64,000 bases of DNA from Niastella vici (lineage in GTDB: Bacteria > Bacteroidota > Bacteroidia > Chitinophagales > Chitinophagaceae). How positions within the stretch are numbered: the first letter of the stretch is position 1; each line of letters begins with the position of its first letter. The notes under the pieces are model-generated. The model saw only the letters and a list, made by a program, of their open reading frames with translations. It made no database searches and had not been told where the DNA came from. This document shows positions 16,611 through 25,571 of the stretch, piece after piece. A program made the position numbers and the translations under genes. The stretch covers positions 1 through 64,000 of the forward strand of contig NZ_LVYD01000070.1 in assembly GCF_002077945.1 (NCBI RefSeq), written 5' to 3'.

Positions 16611-19250
16611 ATGGAACTAAGCAAGAACTATCAGCCCGAAGTGGTGGAGGACAAATGGTATAAACATTGGAAATCAAAGAGATATTTCAATAGCACCCCC
16701 GATGAACGTAAATCGTTCACCGTGGTGATACCCCCGCCCAACGTTACCGGGGTGTTACACATGGGGCATACGCTCAATGAAACCGTACAGGACATCCTCG
16801 TGCGTAAAGCCCGCATGAGCGGCCTCAACGCCTGCTGGGTGCCCGGCAGCGACCATGCCTCTATTGCCACCGAAAGCAAAGTGGTGCAAATGCTCGAAAA
16901 GGAAAAAGGCATCAAAAAAAGCGACCTCACCCGCGAAGAGTTCCTGAAATATGCGTTCGAATGGAAAGAAAAATACGGCGGCATCATTTATCACCAGATA
17001 GAAAAACTGGGCTGCAGTGTTGACTGGGACCGGGTTTCCTTTACCATGGACCCCGACTATTACAAAGCCGTTATCAGGGTCTTTGTTGACCTCTACAATA
17101 AAAAAATGATCTACCGCGGCGCCCGCATGATCAACTGGGACCCCGCCGCCAAAACAGCCTTAAGTGACGAGGAAGTAGAGTACAAGGAAGTTCAGGGTAA
17201 GCTGTATTACGTCACGTATCAGGTTGCCGATGAAAACGGCTCCCCTTTAGGGGCCGGGGGTATTACCATTGCCACCCAACGCCCCGAAACCATTATGGGC
17301 GATACGGGGGTATGCGTAAACCCCAACGACGAACGCTTTGCCCACCTCAAAGGCAAAAAAGTGATCGTTCCCCTGGTGAACCGCGCCGTTCCGGTGATCT
17401 TCGACGAATATGTTGATCCCGCCTTCGGTACCGGCGCCCTGAAAGTTACCCCCGCACACGATATCAACGACTATAACCTGGGGCTCAAACATAACCTCGC
17501 GGTTATTGATACCCTGAACGAAGACGGTACGCTGAACGAGGCCGCACAGGTTTGCGTGGGCATGGACCGCTTTGCTGCCCGTAAGAAAGTAGTGGAAATG
17601 CTGCAGCAACAGGGTCTGCTTGTAAAAGAGGAAGAATACACTACCCGGCTTGGCTTTTCGCAACGCAGCATGGCCGTGGTGGAACCCCGCATCTCGACCC
17701 AATGGTTCGTAACCATGCGTTCCCTGGCCGGTAAAGCCCTGGATGCCGTAAACAGCGGGGAAGTAAAAATTCACCCCGGTGACAGGTTCACAGCCACCTA
17801 CCGGTACTGGCTCGAAAATGTAAAGGACTGGTGCATTAGCCGCCAGCTGTGGTGGGGGCAGCAGATACCAGCCTTTTATGCGCCCGATGGCACTTTCGTG
17901 GTAGCCGAAACAAAAGAAGCTGCACTGGAAATTTTCAATAAGCAATCGGCGGCCCTTTTGACCATTGACCAACTTCGCCAGGATGAGGACGTGCTCGACA
18001 CCTGGTTCTCGAGCTGGTTATGGCCTATTGAAGTGTTCAAAGGCATTACCAACCCTGGTAACCCCGATATCAATTACTACTATCCTACTTCGGTACTGGT
18101 AACCGGGCAGGACATCATATTCTTTTGGGTGGCCCGTATGATCATGGCCGGCATGGAATACATGGATGTAAAACCCTTCAGCGACGTATACTTCACCGGT
18201 ATGGTGCGCGATAAACAGGGTAGAAAAATGAGCAAAAGCCTCGGCAATTCGCCCGACCTGCTCGAGCTCATCGACAAATTCGGCGCCGATGCAGTTCGCT
18301 TTGGCATCATGATCGCTTCCCCCGCCGGTAACGACCTGCTGTTCGATGAAACCTCACCCGAACAGGGCAGCAAATTCAATAACAAGATCTGGAATGCGCT
18401 GAAGCTGGTGAAAATGTTTGAAGCAAAGGTCAGTTCAAGCGCAAGCGGCGAAACACCTTTTGCCATCACCTGGTTCGAGAACAGGTTACAAGAGGCCAAA
18501 GCTGAAATTGAGCAACACTATAAAGACTTCAAGCTAAGCGAAGGCTTAAAAACACTGTACTCCCTTATTTGGACCGACTTCTGCAGCTGGTACCTCGAAT
18601 GGGTAAAACCTCCTATGGACCAACCCATCGACAAAGCCGTGTATGAAAAAACGGTTTCGTTTTTTACCGAACTGATGCAACTACTGCATCCGTATATGCC
18701 GTTTGTTACTGAAGAAATATATCACCTGCTTGAGCCTCGCACCGAAGACCTGTGCGTAAAACAGTTTGCACCGTTGCAATCGTTCGAAGCCGTTGCCTTG
18801 CAGGAAGGAGAACTGCTGAAAGATGTGATCACCGGTTTGCGCGATGTGCGGGCGAAGAACCAGATAAAACCAAAGGACCCTATTAAGCTTTATATACAGG
18901 GTGAAAACAAGGAGCTGTTCAAAGCCATCGAGGCAATCCTGAAAAAACAGGTAAATATTGAGCAAATAACTTTTGTTACAGAACCTGTAGGGCAAACTAT
19001 TACAGCGGTTATTGGTAAGGATAAATTCTATATTGAAACTGAACGGGCTGTAGATACCAGCGCCCAAAAAGAACAGTTATTAAAGGACCTGGACTACTAC
19101 AAAAAATTCCTTGAATCAGTTAATAAAAAGTTAAGCAATGAAAGGTTCACACAATCTGCAAGGCCAGATGTCGTTCAATTAGAGCAAAAGAAAAAACTGG
19201 ATGCTGAAGAAAAGATCAAGGTCCTTGAGGAGAGCCTGTCAAACCTCTAG
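16611..19250 (+). CDS. valS: Valyl-tRNA synthetase
   Basis: The 879-aa class I synthetase charges tRNA-Val. The HIGH-type motif reads HMGH (in PPNVTGVLHMGHTLN, about residues 42-56), and KMSKS is seen as GRKMSKSLGNSPD (about 538-550). Between them lie the CP1 editing domain (about 190-350; TQRPETIMGDT) and its conserved GTGALKVTPAHD. The C-terminal anticodon-binding domain is followed by a coiled-coil arm (about 815-879; QLLKDLDYYKKFLESVNKKLS), which is typical of ValRS. The frame is open to 16458, but the ATG at 16611 matches the family and has AAAGGAGA 10 nt upstream (16593-16600). A -7 box TACCTTTG at 16576-16583 predicts initiation near 16590. The start of the next gene overlaps the last 50 bp. 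Confidence 0.97.
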   Translation: MELSKNYQPEVVEDKWYKHWKSKRYFNSTPDERKSFTVVIPPPNVTGVLHMGHTLNETVQDILVRKARMSGLNACWVPGSDHASIATESKVVQMLEKEKGIKKSDLTREEFLKYAFEWKEKYGGIIYHQIEKLGCSVDWDRVSFTMDPDYYKAVIRVFVDLYNKKMIYRGARMINWDPAAKTALSDEEVEYKEVQGKLYYVTYQVADENGSPLGAGGITIATQRPETIMGDTGVCVNPNDERFAHLKGKKVIVPLVNRAVPVIFDEYVDPAFGTGALKVTPAHDINDYNLGLKHNLAVIDTLNEDGTLNEAAQVCVGMDRFAARKKVVEMLQQQGLLVKEEEYTTRLGFSQRSMAVVEPRISTQWFVTMRSLAGKALDAVNSGEVKIHPGDRFTATYRYWLENVKDWCISRQLWWGQQIPAFYAPDGTFVVAETKEAALEIFNKQSAALLTIDQLRQDEDVLDTWFSSWLWPIEVFKGITNPGNPDINYYYPTSVLVTGQDIIFFWVARMIMAGMEYMDVKPFSDVYFTGMVRDKQGRKMSKSLGNSPDLLELIDKFGADAVRFGIMIASPAGNDLLFDETSPEQGSKFNNKIWNALKLVKMFEAKVSSSASGETPFAITWFENRLQEAKAEIEQHYKDFKLSEGLKTLYSLIWTDFCSWYLEWVKPPMDQPIDKAVYEKTVSFFTELMQLLHPYMPFVTEEIYHLLEPRTEDLCVKQFAPLQSFEAVALQEGELLKDVITGLRDVRAKNQIKPKDPIKLYIQGENKELFKAIEAILKKQVNIEQITFVTEPVGQTITAVIGKDKFYIETERAVDTSAQKEQLLKDLDYYKKFLESVNKKLSNERFTQSARPDVVQLEQKKKLDAEEKIKVLEESLSNL

Positions 19251-19902
19251 CGTAGCAACAAAACAAACGACGGTTAATTTTATATTTAAAAGCATACTGC
19301 TCACTGCGGTATGCTTTTGCTTTTTTAAACCGTGCTGCCTGGCGCAGAAATACAACCTCGACCAGCAGGTTTTAATTGAACTGATGGAGCACCGCACAGA
19401 TGGCGCCACCAAAGTATACCAGGGTATTTCCAATACCACTCAATATGTATCCTTTGCAGTACCGGCAACCGTGCTGGCAGTTGGCCTCATCGATAACAAC
19501 AAAACCACCCTCAAAAAAGGATTGTACCTGGCTGAGTCGGCAGCCGCCGCTACCTTTATAACCTATGGAATGAAGTATAGTTTTCAGCGGCAACGCCCTT
19601 TTAAGGTAACGCCCGATCTTACATCAACGACTACTCCCCACGACCCTTCGTTCCCCTCAGGACATACCTCAGTAGCCTTTGCAACGGCCACTTCGCTGTA
19701 CCTGGCCTATCCCAAATGGTATGTGGCAGTGCCTGCCTATACCTGGGCCGCCTCTGTTGGCTTTTCCCGCATGTACCTGGGCGTACACTATCCCAGCGAC
19801 GTACTGGCCGGGGCAGTCATTGGCGCCGGAAGCGCCTGGTTGATGTATAAAGCAAACAAGTGGTTATTTAAGAAGAAACCGGCTTTAGTACCGGAATTGT
19901 AA
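19201..19902 (+). CDS. PAP2-family membrane phosphatase
   Basis: This protein of up to 233 aa belongs to the phosphatidic-acid phosphatase type 2 / haloperoxidase superfamily, which dephosphorylates lipid phosphates such as undecaprenyl pyrophosphate at the envelope. All three catalytic motifs are present: KYSFQRQRP (C1), PSGHTS (C2, nucleophile-activating His) and SRMYLGVHYPSDVLAG (C3). A hydrophobic segment (about 30-48, ending CCLAQ) looks like a signal peptide, preceded by an unusually basic stretch. The only ATG giving this start lies inside valS (50-bp overlap, other frame). The true start may be an unconventional codon nearer 19250, so the first 20 or so residues are uncertain. Probably co-transcribed with valS. 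Confidence 0.88.
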   Translation: MLKKRSRSLRRACQTSSVATKQTTVNFIFKSILLTAVCFCFFKPCCLAQKYNLDQQVLIELMEHRTDGATKVYQGISNTTQYVSFAVPATVLAVGLIDNNKTTLKKGLYLAESAAAATFITYGMKYSFQRQRPFKVTPDLTSTTTPHDPSFPSGHTSVAFATATSLYLAYPKWYVAVPAYTWAASVGFSRMYLGVHYPSDVLAGAVIGAGSAWLMYKANKWLFKKKPALVPEL

Positions 19903-19921
19903 TTACCGTTATCAAATATAA

Positions 19922-20079
19922 GTTACAGGTTACAAGTTTCCAGGAAACGTTACCAGTTACCGGTTTCCGGTTACCGGGCAAGAAATTCAGAGAGCCCGAT
20001 TTTAGGCAGACTAATCGACATTCAAGACCTGGCACCTGGTAACTGGCCTCCTGGTAACCTGAAAATTGTAACCTGTAAC
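19922..20079. terminator. Large degenerate inverted repeat between convergent genes
   Basis: The arms 19922-19939 and 20062-20079 are complementary at 17 of 18 positions. The interior is full of reiterated GTTACC/GGTAAC words (CCAGTTACCGGTTTCCGGTTACC on one side, CTGGTAACTGGCC on the other) able to pair in several registers. It occupies almost the whole gap between a plus- and a minus-strand gene, so a bidirectional terminator is plausible. Confidence 0.55.
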
Positions 20080-20105
20080 GTCAACCTACATCCTCCTAAG
20101 GAACT

Positions 20106-22910
20106 TTATCTACTCAAAAGATTAATCGGTAATATAAACTCCCATTGGTTGGGGGCCAGTCCCATCAGCGCGCCATCGACCAACCGGCTGTACCTGAAAC
20201 CGAAACTTACCGGGTATTCGTTCCACCATTTGGTATCGAAGTACAATTCAGCTCCATACGACCTGAATTGCAGGTGTCCATTATACCGGTAATATTTGAT
20301 ATCGGTATAATCATAAAAGCCGTTGGCCCGCAGGCGCTGGAAATACACAAGGTTGCCGATGCCCATATCAGGATACAGGAGTGGAAAATGATAGTTCACC
20401 CCGAATTTATACATGGCAGGCCACTGATAATAGTTAATACCTTCATACCCGCGCGACATGGGAAAGCTGTTACTGAAACTATAATCCCTGAGCGTATCGC
20501 GTTTTTGATAAGCTGCCGTAAGCACCAGGCTATGCGTGCGCGCCACACCGGGCAAATACAGGGCGCCGCTTGTTAACCATTGATATCCGCTATAATTATT
20601 CACTATGGTACGAAAACGCGATACCAGGCTTAGCCCCAACCGGGGATAAATTTGTTGTTTGGCCACCTGCGATTGCAGGGTGAAAGTAAGCGACGCATCG
20701 GCAAATTCAAACTGCTTATCGGCATACTTCGTTTTGGCATATTCCGTATAATTAACCTGGTGATGGTTAATGCCACCCGCAATGCTTAACCTGCGATAAA
20801 ACCTTCCGCCATTAAAGGTAAAGGGGAACTGTAAGCCCAACCGGCCATTCAACTCGTTCCAGGTTGTTACGCGGGGGCTGTCATTCTGCCTGCGATCGAA
20901 GGTTTCGGCAACGCCCAGTGTTAAATAAGGAAACCAGGCCCCGTAAATAGCAGTAGCCCCTACTTCTTTGAACTTTTCATCGGTATTATAATTGAAATAG
21001 ATCTCGGTTTGCAACGTGTTCAGCACATTCTCCCCTATCAGTGAAAATGTATAATCGGGGTCGCTGATATAGGGCCGCCAGCTGTGAAAATTGATGAGGT
21101 GAAACGATTTGTGGTATTTGCTGATCGGGAATGCATGGCTGGTATCAACCGGCAAAGGCTGGTCCTGTTGTAAGGAATTGAGCTCGTAAGCAAACAAAGG
21201 GCTCGTGAGCTCATCATCCCCCGCCGGCACCCATTCAGGGGTAATGGCGGTAACATGATAGCCGGCCGCGGTAAATGACGTATAAGCGGCTTTATTGTTC
21301 AGCATGCTCAACTGGTAATTACCGGTGTTGGAAACCATATTCCACCGGAACAATTTTTTATTCACCAGGGCAAACATATTATCCCGTTGCCGGTATGCGC
21401 CCGTAAAAAGTATGGTATCGCCATTTACCGAAGGGAAGCCTACTACATGCATTGAATACGGCAACAGTTCCTCAATTGTGCCATCATTCACATTCACCAA
21501 ACCCAGCGTGGAAGCACCGGCTTTGTTACGCAGCACCGATACCACCGTATTCTCTTTATAAAATTTGGGATGGCTATAGAACAACCCTTCGGGGTTAGGC
21601 ACTATTTTCAACACCGCGCCTGAGGCAGCATTCACCAGATGCAGGGCAGCGGCGCCACCGGGTTGTACGGCTACGGCCACTATCGTTTTGCCATCGGCCG
21701 AAATATCGGGCGCAAAATACGACGAGTGGTGCGTGATGGTTTGCTGAACGCCTGTTTTAACATTCAGCACTTTCAGCACACTGTAATCCTTCCAGGCCCA
21801 GCGCACATCGCTTTCATACGCCGCATACACGATCTTTCCGTTGCGGTAACTGAAATAATTATCGAGCGAAATATCTTTGGTGCGCAGGCGGGTATCTTCG
21901 CCTGTTGCCACATTACGTATAAAGAAGGCCGGTATTTTTTTATAACTGTCCTTTACCAGTACGATGGTATTATCGTTTATCCATTGCGGAAACTCTTCAT
22001 CACCGGCGAAATGTTTTTGCTGCCGCGCCCAGTTGGTCACCGCATCGTTACTGTTAACATCAATAAATGAGCTGAAGTATTTCAGGGCCTCCTGGCGAAA
22101 GGCAGTATAAGGTACGCCGCTGTATTTCTTTATTGCACGTTGAAAAGGATAAAACACGCCGTTGAACCGCGCCGCATCATCCGTTACCTTCTTCCAGAAA
22201 TCGACGCCGTATTTTTCGCGCCCATAGGCCACTTCCATATACCCCAGACGGTAATGATCGGGCACAAAATCGCGCAACGAACCATTGCGCAGTTTCATCC
22301 AGGAGTAATTTTTATGGGCCATCCATAACGACCGGTAATCATTAAAGAAGAACGGTAACCGCCCCCTGCCCTGCTGGCTTTTCAGCGTTTCCTGGTATAC
22401 AGCATCGCCTTCCCAGAACCAGTTGGGCACCGCAGCGCTGTTGGCCATGGCCAGCCCTTCCTGCCCAAACAAATAATAAGCCACCCGCGACAACCCCTTG
22501 CGGAAATTATTGAATTGCATCACGTGCCGGTATTCGTGCAGGGCCAGCGTATGGTACCAGGGCGTGGCGCCCAGCTCAAACGGACTTTGCGGTGGCATTA
22601 AATGAAACTCACTGCGCCAGGGACCCAATGCCACATAGGCATTGGAGATAGTAGTGTAGGGTTGTAAAACAATGCTCACCTTACGAATGCGGCTGCCAAT
22701 GGTAGGCAGCGTTTGTTCGCTCAGCTTTTGCGTAGTAGCCGCAATGTCTGCCGCCTGTTTTTCAAGCCCCAGCCCCGCGGGGAAAATAACCCGCAAAGTA
22801 TCGGTATTGATCTGATTCCATTTTGTTGAAGGAGGATGACCGCCAAATTGTTGTGCCCGTACTAAACCTACAACCGGTAAACAACAAATAAAAAGAAAAA
22901 GCTTTCTCAT
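20106..22910 (-). CDS. Outer-membrane metallopeptidase / TolB-like propeller / beta-barrel fusion
   Basis: This 934-aa protein has a signal peptide (1-19, ending VRAQ). An N-terminal peptidase-MA-like gluzincin domain (about 30-290) carries the zinc motif HEYRH at 125-129 and a likely third ligand Glu167 in WFWEGDA. A TolB/WD40-like beta-propeller (about 300-560) has blade patterns such as APDISADGKTIVAVAV and YFSYRNGKIVYAAY. The C-terminal third (about 590-934) has alternating hydrophobic/polar strands typical of an outer-membrane barrel; SRGYEG followed by KFGVNYHFPLL recalls Omp85/BamA-type barrels. Predicted location: barrel in the outer membrane, peptidase and propeller outside the cytoplasm, most likely periplasmic. 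Substrate unknown. The gene stands alone on its strand. Confidence 0.82.
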   Translation of the reverse strand: MRKLFLFICCLPVVGLVRAQQFGGHPPSTKWNQINTDTLRVIFPAGLGLEKQAADIAATTQKLSEQTLPTIGSRIRKVSIVLQPYTTISNAYVALGPWRSEFHLMPPQSPFELGATPWYHTLALHEYRHVMQFNNFRKGLSRVAYYLFGQEGLAMANSAAVPNWFWEGDAVYQETLKSQQGRGRLPFFFNDYRSLWMAHKNYSWMKLRNGSLRDFVPDHYRLGYMEVAYGREKYGVDFWKKVTDDAARFNGVFYPFQRAIKKYSGVPYTAFRQEALKYFSSFIDVNSNDAVTNWARQQKHFAGDEEFPQWINDNTIVLVKDSYKKIPAFFIRNVATGEDTRLRTKDISLDNYFSYRNGKIVYAAYESDVRWAWKDYSVLKVLNVKTGVQQTITHHSSYFAPDISADGKTIVAVAVQPGGAAALHLVNAASGAVLKIVPNPEGLFYSHPKFYKENTVVSVLRNKAGASTLGLVNVNDGTIEELLPYSMHVVGFPSVNGDTILFTGAYRQRDNMFALVNKKLFRWNMVSNTGNYQLSMLNNKAAYTSFTAAGYHVTAITPEWVPAGDDELTSPLFAYELNSLQQDQPLPVDTSHAFPISKYHKSFHLINFHSWRPYISDPDYTFSLIGENVLNTLQTEIYFNYNTDEKFKEVGATAIYGAWFPYLTLGVAETFDRRQNDSPRVTTWNELNGRLGLQFPFTFNGGRFYRRLSIAGGINHHQVNYTEYAKTKYADKQFEFADASLTFTLQSQVAKQQIYPRLGLSLVSRFRTIVNNYSGYQWLTSGALYLPGVARTHSLVLTAAYQKRDTLRDYSFSNSFPMSRGYEGINYYQWPAMYKFGVNYHFPLLYPDMGIGNLVYFQRLRANGFYDYTDIKYYRYNGHLQFRSYGAELYFDTKWWNEYPVSFGFRYSRLVDGALMGLAPNQWEFILPINLLSR

Positions 22911-23114
22911 TACTGGTTATATAAGGAGGACTAAATAAGACTGAAAATAAGCTGTTTTTTGTTAATACAGCTAATATTTTCGGCTGTCACCGGTAATGAA
23001 TCGGCAGTTTGAAATTTGGGTTTTGTAATTTGTGATGTGTATCTTGAGCCCGATTACAATGCCCGGTACCACGTTCTGTTATTCTCTGGGGGGTTTAAAA
23101 CACATTTTGAAACC

Positions 23115-23852
23115 ATGCTTTCTTTATTAGCTCTGGCTATAGCGCCTGGTGCGGCTATTACAGTATATATTTATTCAAGAGATAAGTACGACCGTGAACC
23201 GCTGAAGCCGCTGCTGATCTCTTTTTTGCTGGGCATGGCAGCAACAGTGCCCGCCATTTTTATTCAAAACAAGCTGAAACCGGTGGTGTACGGGCTTTTC
23301 CCCGGCGGCAATCTCTGGTATTATATTTTACTTTCATTCATTGTGGTGGCTGCCAGCGAGGAAGGTTGTAAATTCATTATGCTGCGGCTCTATGCTTACC
23401 GCCATAAGGCATTCAACGAACCTTTCGATGGCATTATTTACTCAGTAATGGTGAGCATGGGTTTTGCCACGCTCGAAAATATCGGTTATGTATTGAGTTC
23501 CGGATTTACAACAGGGATCATCCGCATGTTCTTATCGGTACCCTCGCATGGCGCTTTTGCCGTGTTGATGGGATATCATACAGGCCTGGCTAAATTTGAT
23601 AAGCCGCGCGGCATACAGCATATGATAAAAGGGGTGTTACTCGCTATCTTCTTTCATGGGGCCTTTGATCTCTTTTTATTATTGCAGAACAACCTGTACT
23701 TAAAACAGTATGTGTCGAACTGGCTGTTACTGGCGGGTGCGCTTATTCCGTGGTTTATTGCCATTCGCATGTCGATAAAATCGATCAGGATGCATGAAGA
23801 CCTGTCGAAACGGCACTTTTACAAAAACAACAATTCAATCACAGAAGTATAA
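23115..23852 (+). CDS. PrsW-family intramembrane metalloprotease
   Basis: The 245-aa polytopic membrane protein (about 7 helices) belongs to the PrsW/CAAX-protease-like superfamily. Conserved polar motifs sit within helices: SEEGCK (Glu-Glu pair), ATLENIGYV, PSHGAF and FFHGAFD (two His), together forming the presumed metal site. In Bacillus, PrsW cleaves an anti-sigma factor; here the substrate is unknown. The frame is open upstream to 23016, but those residues do not resemble the family, and the ATG at 23115 starts directly with the first helix (MLSLLALAIAPGAAITVYIY, split for length). Only 14 nt separate its stop from the next gene, whose -7 box begins right after this stop. Confidence 0.87.
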   Translation: MLSLLALAIAPGAAITVYIYSRDKYDREPLKPLLISFLLGMAATVPAIFIQNKLKPVVYGLFPGGNLWYYILLSFIVVAASEEGCKFIMLRLYAYRHKAFNEPFDGIIYSVMVSMGFATLENIGYVLSSGFTTGIIRMFLSVPSHGAFAVLMGYHTGLAKFDKPRGIQHMIKGVLLAIFFHGAFDLFLLLQNNLYLKQYVSNWLLLAGALIPWFIAIRMSIKSIRMHEDLSKRHFYKNNNSITEV

Positions 23853-23860
23853 TACTTTTG
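23853..23860 (+). promoter_or_regulatory. -7 box 6 nt before the GNAT start
   Basis: TACTTTTG followed by CGGCCT and the ATG at 23867. If used, transcription would begin at or next to the start codon, giving a leaderless mRNA. No good -33 element was identified. Confidence 0.45.
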
Positions 23861-23866
23861 CGGCCT

Positions 23867-24364
23867 ATGATAAATATCCGTTTAGCGAATGTTGAAGACC
23901 TTATTACAGTAGAACGGCTGGCGCGGGAAATATGGCCTGTTACCTATAATAGCATTGTTCCGCCTGAGCATCTTGCCTATATGCTCGATCTCATCTATAA
24001 CAATGACAGGCTGCGCGACCAGTTGCTGAACCAGCACCATACTTTTCTGATGGTGGAGTCAGACGGCAAGCCGGTTGCTTTTGCCCATTATTCCACAATT
24101 GAACCCGGCGTAAGCAAACTGCATAAGATATACGTACACCAGAGTACGCAGGGACAGGGCATTGGCAAACAACTGATCGATTATATTATCAGCGACCTGC
24201 AATCAAAACCTTATCACACCCTGCGGCTGAACGTGAACCGTTACAACAAGGCCCGCTTCTTCTATGAAAAGAATGGCTTCGCCATCATAAAAGAAGAAGA
24301 CGTTGATTTAGGCAATGGCGTGTTTATGATTGACTACGTGATGGAAAAGAAACTTGGGCAATAA
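23867..24364 (+). CDS. GNAT-family N-acetyltransferase
   Basis: The 165-aa acetyl-CoA-dependent acyltransferase is of the single-domain GNAT type. The acetyl-CoA pyrophosphate loop reads VHQSTQGQGIGKQL (about 93-106; Q/R-x-x-G-x-G/A motif), with preceding strand SKLHKIYV, and the C-terminal motif NVNRYNKARFFYEKNGF (about 125-141) is characteristic of the family. The substrate cannot be told from sequence. TTG at 23858 is in frame, but it is part of the -7 box, so the ATG at 23867 is chosen. It follows the PrsW-like gene closely. A strong hairpin ends the unit. Confidence 0.9.
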   Translation: MINIRLANVEDLITVERLAREIWPVTYNSIVPPEHLAYMLDLIYNNDRLRDQLLNQHHTFLMVESDGKPVAFAHYSTIEPGVSKLHKIYVHQSTQGQGIGKQLIDYIISDLQSKPYHTLRLNVNRYNKARFFYEKNGFAIIKEEDVDLGNGVFMIDYVMEKKLGQ

Positions 24365-24396
24365 TAAGTAACCAGTTTTCAGTTTGTTAGTTTTCA

Positions 24397-24438
24397 GTTA
24401 TTGAGTTAGTAAATTCAGGATTTAACTAACTCAATAAC
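24397..24438. terminator. Bidirectional hairpin between convergent genes
   Basis: The arms 24397-24414 and 24420-24438 pair over 18 bp with one bulged A, around a 5-nt loop; the outer 14 bp are perfect. The words GTTAG/CTAAC are reiterated in both flanks. It lies between the stops of the GNAT gene (+) and the transporter gene (-). Confidence 0.65.
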
Positions 24439-24450
24439 TAACCTCATAAA

Positions 24451-25227
24451 CTAAGAACCTTCCTTTCCCATAGCCGCCAGCTTCATACTCTTGGCCGCAT
24501 CATGCCCTACGTATTTTTCAATACGTGCTTCAACAAAATAGATAACCGGCGTAAGAATGAGCGCCATCAGGAACTTGTAGATGTAATTCATAACCCCTAT
24601 CGCCAGCAATTGCTGCCAGGGATATTTGCCGAGGAAGGCGATAAAAAGAACGATATAACTATCTACCAGTTGCGACACAATTGTTGAACCTGTTGCCCGC
24701 AACCATACATATTTTTCGCCGGTACGTTGTTTTATTTTATGGAACACGTACACATCAACCAGCTGGCTCACAAAAAAGGCCACCAGGCTGCCAATGATGA
24801 TGCGCATCCCCTGTCCGAACACACTGTTAAAAGCGTCCTGCATATTGGGTACGCCATCTTTTACACTGCCGGTGATCCAGAAATCGGCGGGCGGCATGCC
24901 TATTGCCAGAAAATACATGAGGAAGGCATAGGAAATAAGCGCCACGGCGGTAAGGCTGATGCGGCGTACAGCTTTGGGGCCATAATATTCATTGATGATA
25001 TCGGTCATTACAAACTCCAGCGGCCATAATAATACCCCGCAGGTCAGGGTAAAAGTGAGGCCCGAATGGCCGAACATTGTAAAATTAGCGGGGGGAAGGC
25101 CTAATAATTTCTCGAGGGAAAACAACTTGGTGCCAATGCTTTCGGCGATAAGGGCATTGGCAACAAAAAAAGCACTAAAAAATACAAACAGCTTGGTCGG
25201 TTTATCTTTCAGAATAGCATGGATCAT
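24451..25227 (-). CDS. yhhQ: Queuosine precursor transporter (YhhQ/VUT family)
   Basis: The 258-aa inner-membrane protein, with 6-7 helices, belongs to the YhhQ family that imports queuosine precursors (preQ0/preQ1) for tRNA modification. Family features are FVMTDIINEYYGPKAVRR (about 72-89), in which the D-x-x-x-E-x-Y-G motif follows a helix, and a later helix VSQLVDVYVF / TIVSQLVDSYIVLFIAF with the paired Q-L-V-D-(S/V)-Y. Length is slightly longer than E. coli YhhQ. The ATG at 25227 overlaps the stop of the upstream 96-aa membrane protein by 4 bp, so the two are probably translationally coupled. Confidence 0.9.
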   Translation of the reverse strand: MIHAILKDKPTKLFVFFSAFFVANALIAESIGTKLFSLEKLLGLPPANFTMFGHSGLTFTLTCGVLLWPLEFVMTDIINEYYGPKAVRRISLTAVALISYAFLMYFLAIGMPPADFWITGSVKDGVPNMQDAFNSVFGQGMRIIIGSLVAFFVSQLVDVYVFHKIKQRTGEKYVWLRATGSTIVSQLVDSYIVLFIAFLGKYPWQQLLAIGVMNYIYKFLMALILTPVIYFVEARIEKYVGHDAAKSMKLAAMGKEGS

Positions 25228-25514
25228 CTTGCAAATAATATTATCTGGGGCAATAAAAAAAGAAAATTAGCAATAATAAGCCACCTCGGGAAATGTTTCC
25301 ATACTGGTTTACGTCGCAGCATAAAGGCAAGTATGAAGCCGTTCACCACACAATTCAGCAGAAATGCGATCAAAACGCCTAAAATGAGCACCAGGGATAC
25401 GAATTCGCCGGGTTGGCCGGGTGAAAGATGCGGATAGTACTTCATTCCCCATACCAACACAAAGCAAACATTACAAATAAAAGCTACCCGACTGAAAAAT
25501 ATTAAATTTTGCAT
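25224..25514 (-). CDS. Small integral membrane protein, three helices
   Basis: The 96-aa protein has three predicted transmembrane helices (about 5-24, 38-64 and 77-95), joined by a proline-rich loop (HLSPGQPGEF) and a basic loop (RRKPVWKHFPR). No family is recognised, although small proteins like it are frequent in Bacteroidota. Its stop overlaps the start of the queuosine-precursor transporter (ATGA arrangement), which argues that it is a real gene in the same operon. A link to transport or queuosine is only positional. Confidence 0.72.
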   Translation of the reverse strand: MQNLIFFSRVAFICNVCFVLVWGMKYYPHLSPGQPGEFVSLVLILGVLIAFLLNCVVNGFILAFMLRRKPVWKHFPRWLIIANFLFLLPQIILFAR

Positions 25515-25571
25515 ATAGTCAAGTTCCTGTAAAATTGCATTATTTTGCCCAACTATTAATTATTTGCAATA

